Shown here: piece after piece, positions 32,769-41,113 of the stretch
Position numbering within the stretch: position 1 is the stretch's first letter
How the letters are laid out: each line of letters starts with the position of its first letter
Assembly: GCA_021775255.1 (NCBI GenBank)
Contig: JAJFIA010000013.1
Coordinates: 1 to 64,000, forward strand
Direction: 5' to 3'
DNA: 64,000 nt
DNA from: Roseovarius sp.
GTDB lineage: Bacteria; Pseudomonadota; Alphaproteobacteria; Rhodobacterales; Rhodobacteraceae
The notes under the pieces: generated by a model
What the model was told of the DNA's origin: nothing
Seen by the model: only the letters and a program-made list of their open reading frames with translations
Databases searched by the model: none
Made by a program: the position numbers and the translations under genes

Positions 32769-32830
32769 CGTCCCGGACTTGATCCGGGACCTCTACGTTG
32801 GCCGGGAGGTCCCGGATCAAGTCCGGGACG
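32769..32830. repeat. palindromic repeat pair, family B, between AidB-like and DUF1289 genes
   Basis: Perfect 25-nt inverted arms at 32769-32793 and 32806-32830 with a 12-nt spacer. Each arm is itself a hairpin around CTTGA or TCAAG. Same unit as at 25461-25527. It lies between convergent genes and overlaps the last codons of the DUF1289 gene, whose stop TGA is in the middle of arm 2. Could also terminate transcription on both strands. Confidence 0.9.
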
Positions 32831-33059
32831 TACGCCCTGTGCGCCCACCCCTGCGTCGCCCCCGCAGCAATGGCGCGCGCTCGGGCAGGGCGCGCATGAG
32901 GCGCAGGCGTTCCTCGGGGCTCATCTTTGACCAAAGGCGTATCTCATCGGTGGTACGGTGACAGCCCATGCAAATCCGTGCCTCGGGATGCAGAACGCAG
33001 ACGCGCACGCAGGGGCTGTCAATCTCATCGCGTGTCCAGACGGGGATATCTTCACTCAT
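32817..33059 (-). CDS. DUF1289 family small cysteine protein
   Basis: 80 residues. MSEDIPVWTRDEIDSPCVRVCVLHPEARICMGCHRTTDEIRLWSKMSPEERLRLM is a DUF1289 protein: the conserved cysteines C-x3-C-x7-C-x2-C suggest metal binding. The C-terminus is Arg-rich and its last codons and TGA stop lie in a family-B repeat arm (see repeat 32769-32830), so the natural end may have been extended or replaced by insertion. Its ATG overlaps the ruvX stop (ATGA), suggesting translational coupling. Function unknown. Confidence 0.88.
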   Translation of the reverse strand: MSEDIPVWTRDEIDSPCVRVCVLHPEARICMGCHRTTDEIRLWSKMSPEERLRLMRALPERAPLLRGRRRGGRTGRTSRT

Positions 33060-33532
33060 GGTGCGGCTTTCATATGGCTCAGGCGATCCAGAACACCTTG
33101 CAGGATATAGGACGCGGCGATATTGTCGATCACCCCGGCGCGGCGTTTTCGTGACACATCCGCCTCCAAAAGCGCTTTTTCGGCGGCAACGGTGGATAAT
33201 CGCTCGTCCCAAAAGCCGATTGGCAGATCGGTGAGGCGCGCAAGATTGCGGGCAAAGGCGCGGGTGGACTGGCAGCGCGGCCCTTCCGAGCCGTCCATAT
33301 TCAGCGGCAGGCCAAGGATGATGCCGCCAAGCTGGCGTTCAGCAATAATTTCCAGCAAACGCGCGGCATCAAGGCCGAATTTCCTGCGCCGGATGGTCTC
33401 ATGCGGGCTGGCCACCGACAAAAGCCTGTCAGAGATGGCCACGCCAATGGTTTTGCTGCCTAGGTCAAGCCCGATCAATCCGCTCATCGGGGGCAGGGCG
33501 GCGTTGAACTTCTCGATCTGCTGATAGATCAT
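33056..33532 (-). CDS. ruvX: Holliday-junction resolvase-like protein RuvX/YqgF
   Basis: 158 residues. RNase H-fold YqgF family, implicated in 16S rRNA pre-processing and junction resolution. Motifs: LIGLDLGSKTIGVAISD near the N-terminus (acidic D), GGIILGLPLNMDGSEGPRCQSTRAFARNL, and the C-terminal PIGFWDERLSTVAAEKALLEADVSRKRRAGVIDNIAASYILQGVLDRL with the D in DNIAA. The start at 33532 overlaps the ccmI stop by 4 nt (ATGA); a longer frame of 52 extra residues is unsupported. Part of a coupled ccmI-ruvX-DUF1289 run. Confidence 0.93.
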   Translation of the reverse strand: MIYQQIEKFNAALPPMSGLIGLDLGSKTIGVAISDRLLSVASPHETIRRRKFGLDAARLLEIIAERQLGGIILGLPLNMDGSEGPRCQSTRAFARNLARLTDLPIGFWDERLSTVAAEKALLEADVSRKRRAGVIDNIAASYILQGVLDRLSHMKAAP

Positions 33533-34764
33533 TCGGCCACTCCGGCCACTCCGGCCTGTTCGGCATTGGCCCTGATCTGCGCCAGATCTTCCGGGCGCTC
33601 CGAGAATACCTGCTGCGCCTCCTGCCAGACGGCACGCGCCTTTTCGGTCTCGCCCAGAACGCCGTAAGCCCCGATCAGGCGCGCCCATTCCGCCGCGCTG
33701 CCGCCTTCACTTGCCAGCCGGTCGGACAGGCGCGCGACCATGCCGCGGATCATTTCATCCCGGTCCTCCTGTGACATGTCCTGCGCCGCCTCAAGCTGAT
33801 CGGCACTGGGACCTGTCAGATCATCCACCGGGGGCAGTGTATATCTCACCCCGGCCCGCCAGGCGAGCTCTTCGATCTGGCCGCGAATGAGCTGTGTCCA
33901 GGGCGCGTCTGCCGGGCCTTCGCGCAGCAGCTTGTCCCAGATACGAAAGGCGGCATCGGGGCGGTCAATCTGCATGAGGTAAAGCCCCAGATAATAGCGT
34001 GCTGTGGGTTGGCCGGAATTGCGCGCAAGCGCCGCGCGTAGCGCCGTTTCCGCATCGGTTGAAACATAGCCACTGGCCGCCGAGACCATCAGATCGGTCA
34101 AAAATGCGTAATCATCCGCCGTGGCCTGCACCCCTTTGACGCGGATCAGTTGCTGCTGCGCCTCATATGCCGCAGTGATGTTGCCCAAAGCGGCCTCATT
34201 GCGGGCCAAAAGCGTCAGCCCCTGCAAATCATTTGGCCGGGCTTTGACGGTTTTGCGCAGGCGCTCCATCAGGGTAAGGAAATCTTCGCTCACCTCGGGG
34301 GCCTGAATTTGAGCGGGGGCCAAAGCCTCGGCCTCGGTCTGCGAAAGCCGTTTGGCGCGGGCCATCTCCGAGGCGGCAATGCGTCTGGCTTGCGGGTGAT
34401 CCCCAAAGCCGGGCTGGCCAGTATAGGCATAAAGCGCCACCGATCCGCCCCCAACCAGCAGTGCAAGAATGAAGGCCATGGCCCGCCCGGCACCACGCGG
34501 TTGCCCGCCGGTTTCCCCCCCGGATTTCAACTGTGCATCCGCTGCCAGCACCCGACGCGAGACCTCGGCCCGGATACGTTCAGCATTACCTTCGTCGATC
34601 ACGCCCCGGCCAAGATCGCGCTCAACCTCGCGCAACTGATCGCGGTAGACCTGCAAATCATAGGCCGCAGGCGGTGCATCCCCCACACGACCCCGTATCA
34701 GGGTCAGGCCAAGCAGCGCGGCAACGCCAAGCGCAAGGGCCGATATGATGATCCAGAACAGCAT
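33529..34764 (-). CDS. ccmI: cytochrome c biogenesis protein CcmI
   Basis: 411 residues. CcmI is an inner-membrane apocytochrome c chaperone. It has two N-terminal membrane helices (about 2-24, MLFWIIISALALGVAALLGLTLI, and about 95-115, MAFILALLVGGGSVALYAYTG) with a cytoplasmic loop QVYRDQLREVERDLGRGVIDEGNAERIRAEVSRRVL between them, then a periplasmic TPR domain (about 160-400). The C-terminus is encoded by two to three tandem 9-nt units (GGCCACTCC on the plus strand). The other ccm genes start at 62838, so the system is split in two loci. Confidence 0.93.
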   Translation of the reverse strand: MLFWIIISALALGVAALLGLTLIRGRVGDAPPAAYDLQVYRDQLREVERDLGRGVIDEGNAERIRAEVSRRVLAADAQLKSGGETGGQPRGAGRAMAFILALLVGGGSVALYAYTGQPGFGDHPQARRIAASEMARAKRLSQTEAEALAPAQIQAPEVSEDFLTLMERLRKTVKARPNDLQGLTLLARNEAALGNITAAYEAQQQLIRVKGVQATADDYAFLTDLMVSAASGYVSTDAETALRAALARNSGQPTARYYLGLYLMQIDRPDAAFRIWDKLLREGPADAPWTQLIRGQIEELAWRAGVRYTLPPVDDLTGPSADQLEAAQDMSQEDRDEMIRGMVARLSDRLASEGGSAAEWARLIGAYGVLGETEKARAVWQEAQQVFSERPEDLAQIRANAEQAGVAGVAE

Positions 34765-34983
34765 GGTTTCTCCCGTGTTTTCAGCCCCTCATGTAACCTT
34801 GTGACATCCGGGAAAAAAGGACCAATAGCAGATATAGCTGATTGCCCCCTGCGCGATGTTGCCGCAATGTCGCGAATGTGATGTTTTTTGCCGCCGGGGG
34901 TGTTCTTTTTGTGACCAACTTGTCGCATTACCCATGTCAGGCAGTCCGGCTGCCAATCCAACCCCTGTATTGGAACCGCCCTT

Positions 34984-36228
34984 ATGAAACGATATTCCGC
35001 CTTTGCCATCGCCCGTGAAGCCTTTCGCAACCATATGGGATGGGGCCGGGCCTGGGCCTCGCCCGAGCCAAGGAAAAAATATGATGTGATCATCATCGGG
35101 GCCGGCGGGCATGGGCTGGCGACGGCGTATTATCTGGGCAGGAATTTCGGCATCACCAATGTGGCGGTGCTTGAGAAGGGCTGGCTTGGCGGCGGCAATA
35201 CCGGTCGAAATACCACGATTATCCGCTCGAATTACCTGCAGGATCCATCGGCAGCGATTTACGAGAAAGCGCGCGGGCTTTATGAAACCCTGAGCCAGGA
35301 TCTCAATTACAACGTGATGTTCAGCCCAAGGGGCGTGATGATGCTGGCGCAGACCCAGCACGAGGTGCGCGGTTATGAGCGCACGGCCCATGCCAATGCT
35401 TTGCAGGGGGTGAAAACCGAATTCATCGGCCCGGACAAGGTCAAACAACTGGTGCCGATCATCAATATTGACGGGCCGCGCTACCCGGTTCTGGGGGCCT
35501 TGTGGCAGGCCCGTGGCGGCACCGCGCGCCATGATGCAGTGGCCTGGGGATATGCGCGGGCCTGCTCGAACATGGGCATGCATATCATCCAGAAATGCGA
35601 AGTGACCGGCGTGCGTCAGGAGGCCGGCAAGGTTGTCGGCGTTGACACCACCCGCGGCGCGATTGACTGCGATAAGCTGGGCATGGTTGTGGCCGGTCAC
35701 GCCGGCCATGTGGCGGGCATGGCGGGCTTTCGTCTGCCGGTTGAATCGGTGGCGTTGCAGGCGCTCGTCAGCGAGCCGATCAAGCCTTGCATGGATGTGG
35801 TGGTGATGGCCAACACGGTGCATGGCTATATGTCACAATCCGACAAGGGCGAGATGGTGATCGGCGGCGGCACCGACGGCTATAACAATTACACCCAACG
35901 TGGCGGCTTTCATCATATCGAGGAAACCGTTCGCGCATTGGTGGAAACCTTCCCGATGATCGCGCGCCTGAAAATGCTGCGGCAATGGGGCGGGATCGTG
36001 GATGTGACCGGTGATCGCTCGCCCATCATCGGCCCCACGCCCCTGGAGAACTGCTTCATCAACTGCGGCTGGGGCACCGGCGGCTTCAAATCCATCCCCG
36101 GCTCAGGCTGGGGCTTTGCCGAGCTGATGGCCAAAGGTCATTCGCCCCTGACCGAGGCCTTTGGCCTGAACCGGTTTTATGAGGGCCGTTTCATTGACGA
36201 GTCTGTTGCAGCGGGGGTGGCACATTGA
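34984..36228 (+). CDS. soxB: sarcosine oxidase beta subunit
   Basis: 414 residues. Part of heterotetrameric sarcosine oxidase, which oxidatively demethylates sarcosine to glycine. The FAD dinucleotide motif VIIIGAGGHGLATAYYLG is at about 37-54, followed by VAVLEKGWLGGGNTGRNTTIIRSNY. The covalent-FMN-type histidine is probably in GTARHDAVAWGYAR (about residue 182). C-terminal block: WGGIVDVTGDRSPIIGPTPLENCFINCGWGTGGFKSIPGSG. First gene of soxBDAG; twin AT-rich hairpins follow the stop before soxD. Upstream spacing of 219 nt to ccmI holds divergent promoters I could not place. Confidence 0.96.
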   Translation: MKRYSAFAIAREAFRNHMGWGRAWASPEPRKKYDVIIIGAGGHGLATAYYLGRNFGITNVAVLEKGWLGGGNTGRNTTIIRSNYLQDPSAAIYEKARGLYETLSQDLNYNVMFSPRGVMMLAQTQHEVRGYERTAHANALQGVKTEFIGPDKVKQLVPIINIDGPRYPVLGALWQARGGTARHDAVAWGYARACSNMGMHIIQKCEVTGVRQEAGKVVGVDTTRGAIDCDKLGMVVAGHAGHVAGMAGFRLPVESVALQALVSEPIKPCMDVVVMANTVHGYMSQSDKGEMVIGGGTDGYNNYTQRGGFHHIEETVRALVETFPMIARLKMLRQWGGIVDVTGDRSPIIGPTPLENCFINCGWGTGGFKSIPGSGWGFAELMAKGHSPLTEAFGLNRFYEGRFIDESVAAGVAH

Positions 36229-36243
36229 TATTCACCTACGCCC

Positions 36244-36289
36244 AAAATCTTTCAAAAAGATTTTGCCAAAAGTTTTTGAAAAACTTTTG
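36244..36289 (+). repeat. twin AT-rich hairpins, family C, after soxB
   Basis: Hairpin 1: AAAATCTTT (36244-36252) with AAAGATTTT (36256-36264). Hairpin 2: CAAAAGTTTTT (36267-36277) with AAAAACTTTTG (36279-36289). They begin 16 nt after the soxB stop and have a close relative at 45825-45871 after the ABC exporter gene. Inside the sox operon they might attenuate or stabilise the soxB message. Confidence 0.8.
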
Positions 36290-36328
36290 TGCGCTTGAAA
36301 GCAACTCTTTCGCTGAAAGGAAGCAATC

Positions 36329-36658
36329 ATGCTGATCCTAACCTGCCCCGTCTGCGGCGTTACCGGTGAAGAAACCGAATTTCACGGCGGCGGTGAAGCC
36401 CATCTCAAGCGCTTTGGCCCCGGCTCGGGTGACACAGAATTCCACGGCTACCTGTTCACCAGGGAAAACCCCAAAGGTGTGCATTTTGAACGCTGGCGGC
36501 ACAATAACGGCTGTGGCAAATGGTTCCACGCGGCGCGCTGCACCATGACGCTGGAAATATTCGGCACCTACCTCGCGCAAACCTATGAGCCGCCCCAGCA
36601 TATCAAAGACGCCATCACCGCCAAACGCCCCGGCTGGAAATGGAGAGAATTCTCATGA
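36329..36658 (+). CDS. soxD: sarcosine oxidase delta subunit
   Basis: 109 residues. Small zinc-containing subunit of tetrameric sarcosine oxidase. Metal-type residues: C and C in LTCPVCGVTGEETEFHGGGEAH, with H in EAH and a late C in NNGCGKWFHAARC. The block GDTEFHGYLFTRENPKGVHFERWRHNNGCGKWFHAARCTMT is diagnostic. AAAGGAAG ribosome site. soxA begins 61 nt after its stop. Confidence 0.95.
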   Translation: MLILTCPVCGVTGEETEFHGGGEAHLKRFGPGSGDTEFHGYLFTRENPKGVHFERWRHNNGCGKWFHAARCTMTLEIFGTYLAQTYEPPQHIKDAITAKRPGWKWREFS

Positions 36659-36719
36659 TCTTTCATTTTTCCCTAAATACTCAAATCACCACATCCGCCA
36701 AAGGCAGGGGGATCACAAT

Positions 36720-39700
36720 ATGAGCACACGCCTTGCCACCGGCGGCCGCCTACTCAACAAGACCTGCGCGCTGAATTTCACCTTCAACGGCAAACGCATG
36801 TCGGGCCATGCGGGCGATACCCTTGCCTCGGCTTTGCTGGCCAATGATCAGATGCTGATCGGGCGTTCGTTCAAATACCATCGCCCGCGCGGCGTGGTGG
36901 CAAGTGGTGCGGAAGAGCCAAACGGCCTTGTCGGCATGGGTGAGGGGGCCAAGTTTGAGCCCAATCAGCGCGTCACCACAACCGAATTGTTCGAAGGCCT
37001 TACCGCCAAAAGCCAAAACCACTGGCCCAGCCTTGTATTTGATCTGGGTGCCGTCAACACCAAACTGGCACGCTTCCTGCCCGGCGGGTTTTACTATAAA
37101 ACCTTCATTCAGCCGCGCGCCTTCTGGAAACATGTCTACGAGCCGATCATCCGCAAATCCGCAGGGTTAGGCAAGGCGCCCAAAGACCGCGACACCGATA
37201 AATATGAGCATTTCTATGCCTTTGTGGATGTCCTGATCATCGGCGGTGGCATTGCCGGGTTGCAGGCCGCGCGTGCGGCGGGGCAGGCCGGGGCCAAAGT
37301 TCTGCTGCTTGAGCAAACCGCCCATTGGGGCGGGCGCGCGCCGGTGGATGGTGGCACGGTTGATGGCCATCCGGTTGAAGCATTCATCGAAAATACAGTT
37401 TCCGAATTGCAAGCAATGAAAAACGTCACCCTGCGCAATCGCACCATGGGGTCAGGTGTTTATGACCATGGCTATGTGCTGGGCTATGAGCGCGTGGGCG
37501 ATCATCAGCCGGGTGCGGCCGGTCCGCGCCATCGGCTCTGGCGTATCCGTGCGGGGCAAGTGATCGCCGCCACCGGCGCCATTGAGCGGCCGCTAAGCTT
37601 TGCCGGTAATGACATCCCCGGCGTGCTTTTGGCCTCGGCCATTCGCGATTACGTGGTGAATTACGGTGTCTCGGTAGGGGATCGCACGGTCGTTGTGACC
37701 AATAATGACGATGCTTACCGCACGGCGATTACCCTGAAAAAACAGGGGTTGATCGTGCCGGTCATTCTGGATGCCCGGGCTGAGGGCGGTGGGGAGCTTG
37801 CCCTTCAGGCCCGCGAATTGGGCATCCGGGTTGAAAACGGCAAGGCGATTGCCAAGGTCAAGGGCCACAAGCGCGTGACCGGTGTGGAAATCTGCGCTCA
37901 AGCCGGAGAAGGGGCCGTGCTGGAAGAGATTGATTGCGATGCGGTGGCGATGTCGGGCGGCTGGTCGCCGGTGGTGCATCTGTGGTCGCATTGCGGTGGC
38001 AAACTGAACTGGGACGAGGCAAACGCCATGTTCCGCCCCGATGCCACGCGCCCGCCCACCGGTGCGGATGGGGAAGGGTTTGTCAGCGCTGCCGGGGCCG
38101 CCAATGGCGCGCTTGAGATACAGGAACTGCTGAAAGATGCCGACGCCGCAGGCAAGGCCGCCGCCAAGGCCACCGGCCACAGCCCCAAACGCAAAGCCGC
38201 CCCCAAGGGTGAGGCCGAGATCGAGACACCGATGCAACCTGTCTGGCTGATGCCGCAGGGGGCGCATGTAAAACTGCGGATGAAATCATGGCTGGATTAT
38301 CAGAATGATGTGAAGGTATCCGATATTCAACTGGCGGCACGCGAGGGTTATGAAAGCGTTGAACATGCCAAGCGTTACACCACCATCGGGATGGCCACGG
38401 ATCAGGGTAAACTGAGCAATATCAACGGTCTGGCAATCCTGTCGGACGCCTTAAATCAACCTATCCCGCAAACCGGCACCACCACGTTCCGCCCGCCCTA
38501 CACGCCTATTTCCATGGCCTCGATCGCAGGCGAGGCGCGTGACGAATGCTTTCAGCCGCTGCGCAAAACCCCGATACATGCCTGGCACGAGGAAAACGGA
38601 GTTTACTGGGAGCCGGTGGGTGCCTGGCGACGGCCCTATTGCTATCAAAAACCCGGTGAAAGCATTGATGAGGCGGTCAACCGCGAGGTTATAAATACCC
38701 GCAAAAGCCTTGGCCTGCTGGATGCGTCAACCCTGGGCAAGATCATTGTCAAAGGCCCGGATGCGGGCAGATTTCTCGACATGCTTTACACCAACATGAT
38801 GAGCACGCTGAATCCGGGCCGCTGCCGCTATGGCCTGATGTGCAATGAAAACGGGTTTTTGATGGATGATGGGGTTGTCGCAAAGCTGGATGACGAGACA
38901 TATCTCTGCCACACCACCACCGGCGGGGCCGAGGTGATCCATGGCCATATGGAAGAATGGCTGCAAACCGAATGGTGGGACTGGAAGGTATTTACCGCCA
39001 ATCTAACCGAACAATATGCGCAGATTGCCGTGGTCGGCCCGATGGCGCGCAAAACCCTTGAAAAGCTCACCGATGAAGATCTGAGCGCTGAGGGGCTGAG
39101 CTTCATGGGCTGGAAGGATTATACGCTTGATGGCATCCATGCCCGGATTTACCGGATCTCGTTTTCCGGCGAATTAAGCTATGAGATTGCCGTGCGCGCC
39201 TCTGAGGGCCGCGCTCTTTGGGATAAGCTGATGCAGGCGGGGGCCGAATTTGACGTGACGCCTTACGGCACCGAAACCCTGCATATTCTGCGCGCCGAAA
39301 AGGGCTTTATCATGATCGGCGATGAGACCGACGGGACGATCATTCCGCAGGATCTGGGGCTGCACTGGGCCATTTCCAAAAAGAAAGACGATTTTCTGGG
39401 TAAACGCGCACAGCAACGTGCGCATATGACCGATCCGAACCGCTGGCAGCTTGTTGGGCTGGAAACTCTGGATGGCTCGGTACTGCCAGAGGGGGCCTTG
39501 GCCACGGCAGAGGGCGTGAACGCCAATGGCCAGCGCAATCTGCAGGGGCGGGTGACCTCGACCTATCATTCGGCCACTTTGGGGCGCGGCATCGCCATGG
39601 GTCTGGTTTTTGGCGGGCCTGAGCGGATGGGCGAGGTTCTGAGCTTTGCCAAACTGGATGGCACAGATGTGCAGGCGATGATCGTTGATCCGATCTTCTT

Positions 39701-39734
39701 TGACAAAGACGGGGAGAAGCAAAATGTCAGATAA
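36720..39734 (+). CDS. soxA: sarcosine oxidase alpha subunit
   Basis: 1004 residues. Large subunit with three parts: an N-terminal ferredoxin-like fold (CALNFTFNGKRMSGHAGDTLASALLANDQMLIGRSFKYHRPRGVVASGAEEPNGLV), a NAD-binding Rossmann domain (VDVLIIGGGIAGLQAARAAGQAGAKVLLLEQ, about 170-200), and a C-terminal folate-binding aminomethyltransferase (GcvT) domain from about 620 (ASTLGKIIVKGPDAGRFLDMLYTNMMSTL). The folate domain accepts the one-carbon unit as methylenetetrahydrofolate. The start MSTRLATGGRLL was chosen with AGGGGGAT upstream; the open frame extends 45 residues further into soxD. Overlaps soxG by 11 nt. Confidence 0.96.
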   Translation: MSTRLATGGRLLNKTCALNFTFNGKRMSGHAGDTLASALLANDQMLIGRSFKYHRPRGVVASGAEEPNGLVGMGEGAKFEPNQRVTTTELFEGLTAKSQNHWPSLVFDLGAVNTKLARFLPGGFYYKTFIQPRAFWKHVYEPIIRKSAGLGKAPKDRDTDKYEHFYAFVDVLIIGGGIAGLQAARAAGQAGAKVLLLEQTAHWGGRAPVDGGTVDGHPVEAFIENTVSELQAMKNVTLRNRTMGSGVYDHGYVLGYERVGDHQPGAAGPRHRLWRIRAGQVIAATGAIERPLSFAGNDIPGVLLASAIRDYVVNYGVSVGDRTVVVTNNDDAYRTAITLKKQGLIVPVILDARAEGGGELALQARELGIRVENGKAIAKVKGHKRVTGVEICAQAGEGAVLEEIDCDAVAMSGGWSPVVHLWSHCGGKLNWDEANAMFRPDATRPPTGADGEGFVSAAGAANGALEIQELLKDADAAGKAAAKATGHSPKRKAAPKGEAEIETPMQPVWLMPQGAHVKLRMKSWLDYQNDVKVSDIQLAAREGYESVEHAKRYTTIGMATDQGKLSNINGLAILSDALNQPIPQTGTTTFRPPYTPISMASIAGEARDECFQPLRKTPIHAWHEENGVYWEPVGAWRRPYCYQKPGESIDEAVNREVINTRKSLGLLDASTLGKIIVKGPDAGRFLDMLYTNMMSTLNPGRCRYGLMCNENGFLMDDGVVAKLDDETYLCHTTTGGAEVIHGHMEEWLQTEWWDWKVFTANLTEQYAQIAVVGPMARKTLEKLTDEDLSAEGLSFMGWKDYTLDGIHARIYRISFSGELSYEIAVRASEGRALWDKLMQAGAEFDVTPYGTETLHILRAEKGFIMIGDETDGTIIPQDLGLHWAISKKKDDFLGKRAQQRAHMTDPNRWQLVGLETLDGSVLPEGALATAEGVNANGQRNLQGRVTSTYHSATLGRGIAMGLVFGGPERMGEVLSFAKLDGTDVQAMIVDPIFFDKDGEKQNVR

Positions 39735-40296
39735 TGTCAGCGCCTTGGATAAGGCGAGCTATGAGGGCTTTGTGAAGGTTGAAGAAGCAGGCCTGCGCGG
39801 GATGATCACGCTCCGGGGCGATCTGGGCTCGGTGAAAATCAAGAATGCAGCTACCGGGGTTGCTGGCGTCGACATGCCTGAACAGGGCCATGCCAACAGT
39901 GTTGAGCAAAGCGGGCTGGCCTGGATGTCACCGGATGAGCTTTTGGTGATGCTGCCTTATGGCGATGTGAATGCCGCCCTGGCGCAGATCACCAAACACC
40001 TGAAAGGCCAGCATTATCTGGCTGTGGATGTGTCTGATGCCCGTGCGGTATTCCGGATATCCGGTGCAGGCGCGCGCGAAGTGATCGCCAAGCTTTGCCC
40101 GGTGGATATGTCACAGGACGCCTTCAAACCCGGCCAGTTCCGCCGCACCCGCATGGCGCAGGTTCCGGCGGCGTTCTGGATGGGTGAGGATGAAGCCGTG
40201 CATATTATCAGCTTCCGGTCGGTGGCGGAATATGTCTTCAACCTTTTGAAAAATGCCGCCGCGCCGGGCAGTGAAGTGGGCTATTTGAACCCGTAG
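39724..40296 (+). CDS. soxG: sarcosine oxidase gamma subunit
   Basis: 190 residues. Gamma subunit of tetrameric sarcosine oxidase, itself with a GcvT-like fold: GLRGMITLRGDLGSVKIKNAATGVAGVDMP, LAWMSPDELLVMLPYGD, VDVSDARAVFRISGAGAREVIAKLCPVDM and FRRTRMAQVPAAFWM are typical. The start overlaps the soxA end by 11 nt, with GGGGAG just upstream, so translation is coupled. A family-A palindrome pair begins before the stop: 40290-40296 encode its last residues. Confidence 0.95.
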   Translation: MSDNVSALDKASYEGFVKVEEAGLRGMITLRGDLGSVKIKNAATGVAGVDMPEQGHANSVEQSGLAWMSPDELLVMLPYGDVNAALAQITKHLKGQHYLAVDVSDARAVFRISGAGAREVIAKLCPVDMSQDAFKPGQFRRTRMAQVPAAFWMGEDEAVHIISFRSVAEYVFNLLKNAAAPGSEVGYLNP

Positions 40297-40361
40297 GGTG
40301 GGTGAAACCCACCCTTGTGCGGGTATTTTTCAAGGGGGGTGGGTTTCACCCACCCTACGGG
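40290..40361. repeat. palindromic repeat pair, family A, between soxG and sodB
   Basis: Arm 1 (40290-40314) and arm 2 (40337-40361) are perfect inverted 25-nt copies of CCCGTAGGGTGGGTGAAACC plus CACCC. Each arm folds as GGGTGGGT, GAA, ACCCACCC. The first arm overlaps the soxG stop codon (TAG at 40294-40296). Related copies at 14403-14428 and 58593-58613. REP-like layout of two inverted palindromes with a short linker. Confidence 0.92.
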
Positions 40362-40374
40362 GCGCCTAAACAGC

Positions 40375-40406
40375 TTGACCTTGCCCCATCATTTCCGCCA
40401 TCTATC
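40375..40406 (+). promoter_or_regulatory. putative sodB promoter
   Basis: TTGACC (40375-40380) with CATCTA (40399-40404) at 18-nt spacing, about 40 nt before the sodB start. The -35 is good, the -10 moderate. Confidence 0.45.
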
Positions 40407-40444
40407 CCCAATATCACACGCATGAACAACAAAGGGGGCCAAAA

Positions 40445-41044
40445 ATGGCTTTTCAACTTCCTGATCTTCCCTATGCCCATGACGCGCTGGCCGCAAATGG
40501 CATGTCAGCCGAGACCATGGAATACCACCATGATATGCACCACAACGCCTATGTCACCAATGGCAACAAGCTGATTGAGGGCACTGAATGGGCCGGTAAA
40601 TCCCTTGAAGAGATCATCACCGGTACCTATGACGCGGGCGCCGTGGCACAGAACGGTATTTTCAACAATATCAGCCAGTTATGGAACCACAATCAATTCT
40701 GGGAAATGATGGGCCCGGGGGCATCATCCATGCCCGGAGAGCTGGAAAAGGCCATCATTGAAAGCTTTGGCTCGGTGGATGAATTCAAATCGCAGTTCTC
40801 AGCCGCAGGCGCGGGGCAGTTCGGCTCGGGCTGGTGCTGGCTGGTGAAAAACAAGGATGGATCACTGGCGGTGACAAAAACGGAAAACGGCGTGAACCCG
40901 CTCTGCTTTGGGCAGACGGCGCTTTTGGGCTGCGACGTGTGGGAGCATTCCTATTACATTGATTTTCGCAACAAACGCCCGGCGTACCTCTCGAATTTCC
41001 TTGATAATCTGGTGAATTGGGAAAACGTCGCCGCGCGGATGTAA
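40445..41044 (+). CDS. sodB: superoxide dismutase, Fe/Mn family
   Basis: 199 residues. Converts superoxide to hydrogen peroxide and oxygen. Metal ligands are visible: H in METMEYHHDMHHNAYV, H in ISQLWNHNQFWE, and D and H in LLGCDVWEHSYYIDFRNKRP. The glutamine near GAGQFGSGWCWLV is the Fe-type position. The N-terminus MAFQLPDLPYAHDAL and the absence of a signal peptide indicate a cytoplasmic enzyme; Fe is more likely than Mn but not certain. AAAGGGGG ribosome site; a strong terminator follows. Confidence 0.95.
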   Translation: MAFQLPDLPYAHDALAANGMSAETMEYHHDMHHNAYVTNGNKLIEGTEWAGKSLEEIITGTYDAGAVAQNGIFNNISQLWNHNQFWEMMGPGASSMPGELEKAIIESFGSVDEFKSQFSAAGAGQFGSGWCWLVKNKDGSLAVTKTENGVNPLCFGQTALLGCDVWEHSYYIDFRNKRPAYLSNFLDNLVNWENVAARM

Positions 41045-41070
41045 AATCTCTGACCAGCAAAAACAATCAG

Positions 41071-41099
41071 GCCCCTGCAAAATAATGCGGGGGCTTTTT
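41071..41099 (+). terminator. Rho-independent terminator of sodB
   Basis: GCCCCTGC (41071-41078) pairs with GCGGGGGC (41087-41094), one G-U pair, 8-nt loop, followed by TTTTT (41095-41099). It lies 26 nt after the sodB stop. Confidence 0.88.
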
Positions 41100-41113
41100 A
41101 TTGGATACATTGA

